Of a stretch of 64,000 nt of DNA, positions 61,704-64,000 are shown piece after piece; the first letter of the stretch is position 1, and each line of letters starts with the position of its first letter. This DNA comes from Nostoc piscinale CENA21 (lineage in GTDB: Bacteria > Cyanobacteriota > Cyanobacteriia > Cyanobacteriales > Nostocaceae), in contig NZ_CP012036.1 of NCBI RefSeq assembly GCF_001298445.1, forward strand, positions 2,421,263 to 2,485,262, read 5' to 3'. The position numbers and the translations under genes were made by a program. The notes below the pieces were generated by a model. That model did no database searches. It was given only the letters and a program-made list of their open reading frames with translations, and was not told the origin of the DNA.

Positions 61704-64000
61704 TTAAACAGTTTTCTTGCCCATGAAACGGAAGAAGATTTTTTCGCCTTCAATCCAGACAAACATTAAGGCGCTGAAACCAATACAAATTGCCAACTCC
61801 GCAGGGGGTAGCCAGTGAGTACCGAAGAAATCGCGCAGAGGTGGTACGTAAATTAGCATTAGTTGTAATATCGTTGTCACCACAACCGCACCCAACACAT
61901 AAGGATTAGAGAAAGGATTCACCTCAATAGTTAGCTGGTTGTTGGAACGAATGGCGATCGCATGACCCATTTGGGCAATACATAATGAAGTAAATACCAT
62001 TGTTTTCCAACGTTCTGGGTCAAGTCCATCCCCTGTTACCGTTTGAGCATGATAATATGACCATTCCATAAGGATGATTGTGATAATCGCAAAAATAATC
62101 CCAATGCGAATCATGTAAGAACCCAACCCCCTGGCAAATATGCTTTCGCGGGGACTGAAGGGCGGGCGCTGCATCACATCCGGTTCTGGTGGTTCAACTG
62201 CCAAGGCTAAGGCTGGTAAACCATCTGTTACCAAGTTCATCCAGAGAATTTGTAAGGGTGTGAGGGGAACACCTCCCAAACCTAAAATTGGTGCAGCAGC
62301 AATAGTTAAAACTTCACCGATGTTACTGCCCAAAATATATTTAATAAAGCGGCGGATATTGGTGTAAACCACTCGACCTTCTTTGGTAGCTGCCACAATG
62401 GTGGCAAAGTTGTCATCTAACAGCACCATGTCGCTGGCTTCTTTACTCACATCAGTACCAGTAATGCCCATTGCAATACCGATGTCTGCTTGCTTTAAGG
62501 CTGGCGCATCATTCACACCATCGCCAGTCATTGCCACAAATCGACCACGGCGTTGTAATGCTTGCACAATCCGCAGTTTGTGTTCTGGCGCAACTCTGGC
62601 ATAAATGCTGACTAAATCAACTTGTTGTTCTAGTTCTTGGTCACTCATCCGTTGCAATTCTTGACCAGTTAGAACTCTGTCGCCTTCTTGGGCAATACCT
62701 AAATCAATGGCGATCGCACGGGCTGTTAATTGATGGTCGCCTGTAATCATAACTGGGCGAATTCCCGCTTGGCGACATTCTGCTACAGCTGCCCTAACCT
62801 CTGGTCTGGGTGCATCCAGCATTCCGACTAATCCCAGCCACACCAAGCTTGTCTCTGATTCCTCATCTGTGCCTTCTGGGGGAACTTCGGTGAGGGGTTT
62901 GTAAGCAAAACCCAACACCCGCAAACCTTGACTGGCCATTTGGTCATTAGCTGCCAAAATTTTGCTGCGTTGTTCTTCTGTGAGCGGTGCGGAGTGTGTA
63001 CCCAAACGAATTTCTGTGCAACGCGCCAAAATTAACTCTGGTGAACCTTTGGTAAACATCAAGTAAGGTTCAGAGTTAACAAAACCTGTGATCGCTGGAT
63101 CTACACTGGTCAAGGATGGTTCCCCAGTCGCTACTTCCTCTACCTGGTTAATCACACTCATCCGTTTACGTTCGGAAGAGAAGGGAAATTCACTGACACG
63201 GGGTAACTTACTATTCCATTGGTCTTTTTCAATCCCCGCTTTGCCTGCTAATGTCACTAATGCGCCTTCGGTGGGGTCTCCTAAAATTGCCCATTCACCT
63301 TTTTCTTTTTGTAATACTGAGTCATTACAAACAGCGCAGGCCACTAATAAAGCTGAAATTTCGGGATAATCTTCAACTGGAACTTTTTGATTATCTAATT
63401 GAAAATCACCCACAGGTGCGTAACCTTCGCCTGTGACCCGAAAAGTATTGTTATTGGTGAAAATCGATTGCACCACCATTTTGTTCTGGGTGAGTGTACC
63501 TGTTTTATCAGAACAAATAGTGGTGACAGAACCCAAGGTTTCTACGGCTGGTAGTTTGCGAATCAAGGCATTGCGGCGTACCATTCGCTGGGTTCCTAAT
63601 GCCAAAGTGACGGTAATCACAGCGGGTAATCCTTCAGGCACTACCGCCACCGCCATACTTAAGGAAACTTCTAACAAGTCTTGTAAATTGCTAAAACCTC
63701 TGGCCTGAATGACACCACCAATCACAACGATCGCTACTAAAATCAAGGAACCAGAAACTAGAACATTACCCAGTTGCGTCATCCGTTGCTGTAAAGGCGT
63801 AGGTTCACTTTCCACCGACTGCAACATGGTGGCAATTTTACCTAGTTCGGTTTGCATTCCGGTGTTTGTTACCAGAACTTTCCCGCGTCCTTGGACAACT
63901 TCGGTGCCTTGAAAAACTAAGTTAACGCGATCGCCTAAAGATGTATCTTCAGGTAGTTGAAGAGTGGCCTGTTTGTTAACTGCTTCTGCTTCACCTGTCA
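61704..64000 (-). CDS. P-type cation ATPase (Ca2+/Mn2+-type), 5' partial
   Basis: The frame is open to the right edge, so the N-terminus is outside the window; about 765 residues are present. The first visible residues TGEAEAVNKQ belong to the actuator TGES-type loop. Other motifs: phosphorylation site CSDKTGTLTQNKM, nucleotide region FTKGSPELIL, hinge MTGDGVNDAPALKQADIGIA, and six C-terminal membrane helices (IEVLTIAAAPILGLGG-like, LQILWMNLVTDGLPALALAV). This is the P2A/PMR1 subfamily that exports Ca2+ or Mn2+ using ATP. The C-terminal NLVTDGLPALALA and NPxP-like motifs support P2A; ion not proven. Confidence 0.93.
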   Translation of the reverse strand, partial: TGEAEAVNKQATLQLPEDTSLGDRVNLVFQGTEVVQGRGKVLVTNTGMQTELGKIATMLQSVESEPTPLQQRMTQLGNVLVSGSLILVAIVVIGGVIQARGFSNLQDLLEVSLSMAVAVVPEGLPAVITVTLALGTQRMVRRNALIRKLPAVETLGSVTTICSDKTGTLTQNKMVVQSIFTNNNTFRVTGEGYAPVGDFQLDNQKVPVEDYPEISALLVACAVCNDSVLQKEKGEWAILGDPTEGALVTLAGKAGIEKDQWNSKLPRVSEFPFSSERKRMSVINQVEEVATGEPSLTSVDPAITGFVNSEPYLMFTKGSPELILARCTEIRLGTHSAPLTEEQRSKILAANDQMASQGLRVLGFAYKPLTEVPPEGTDEESETSLVWLGLVGMLDAPRPEVRAAVAECRQAGIRPVMITGDHQLTARAIAIDLGIAQEGDRVLTGQELQRMSDQELEQQVDLVSIYARVAPEHKLRIVQALQRRGRFVAMTGDGVNDAPALKQADIGIAMGITGTDVSKEASDMVLLDDNFATIVAATKEGRVVYTNIRRFIKYILGSNIGEVLTIAAAPILGLGGVPLTPLQILWMNLVTDGLPALALAVEPPEPDVMQRPPFSPRESIFARGLGSYMIRIGIIFAIITIILMEWSYYHAQTVTGDGLDPERWKTMVFTSLCIAQMGHAIAIRSNNQLTIEVNPFSNPYVLGAVVVTTILQLMLIYVPPLRDFFGTHWLPPAELAICIGFSALMFVWIEGEKIFFRFMGKKTV

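Overview
The window comes from a filamentous, heterocyst-forming cyanobacterium of the Nostoc/Anabaena/Calothrix type. The evidence is dense GCGATCGC (HIP1) octamers in coding DNA, many dispersed intergenic palindromes and heptamer repeats typical of Nostocales, and a gene run (patB, fdxB, coxBAC, a His-tailed ArsC-like protein, cysK) that I recall as the heterocyst cox2 region of Anabaena PCC 7120. Genus and synteny are from memory, not from a search.

Layout. 1-2.3 kb: the end of a TPR protein, then small toxin-antitoxin genes, one toxin cut off by a palindromic repeat. 2.4-12.5 kb: the heterocyst island, with patB divergent from fdxB, the cox2 oxidase operon, a TPR-like protein, a 55-residue ORF, a thiol-dioxygenase-type cupin, an ArsC/Spx-like protein and cysK. 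13.4-16.5 kb: small uncharacterised genes around a luciferase-like flavin oxidoreductase. 16.7-26.4 kb: histidine kinase with FIST sensor, acetoacetate-decarboxylase-like protein, dnaK, ADP-ribosylglycohydrolase, CAP-domain protein, class 3 lipase. 26.6-36 kb (all minus): sorbosone-type dehydrogenase, NHL protein, hypF, hypC, hypD, tautomerase, hypE, hypA, hypB for [NiFe] hydrogenase maturation. 36.2-38.5 kb: HTH-NACHT protein behind an inverted repeat. 39-46.6 kb: rseP, nth, rpsN, aat, a DUF433/DUF5615 module, ftsX and a decayed ISAs1-type element. 46.7-64 kb: exported proteins, an iron-uptake-type porin, a baeRF-like protein, a PIN toxin module, a PEP-synthase-like protein, mgtC, recF and a P-type cation ATPase that runs off the end.

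The genes connect around nitrogen fixation: PatB controls heterocyst nitrogen-fixation genes, FdxB is a nif-type ferredoxin, Cox2 removes oxygen in the heterocyst, and the Hyp proteins mature the hydrogenase that recycles the H2 made by nitrogenase.

The most striking observation is technical or biological: twelve A/T homopolymer runs in eleven genes (including essential rpsN, plus coxB, hypC, nth and the NACHT gene) each carry exactly one base too many for the family reading frame. Assembly error is the simplest explanation; transcriptional slippage or real decay are alternatives. I give full-length coordinates for these genes and flag the break. I saw no tRNA, rRNA or CRISPR array.
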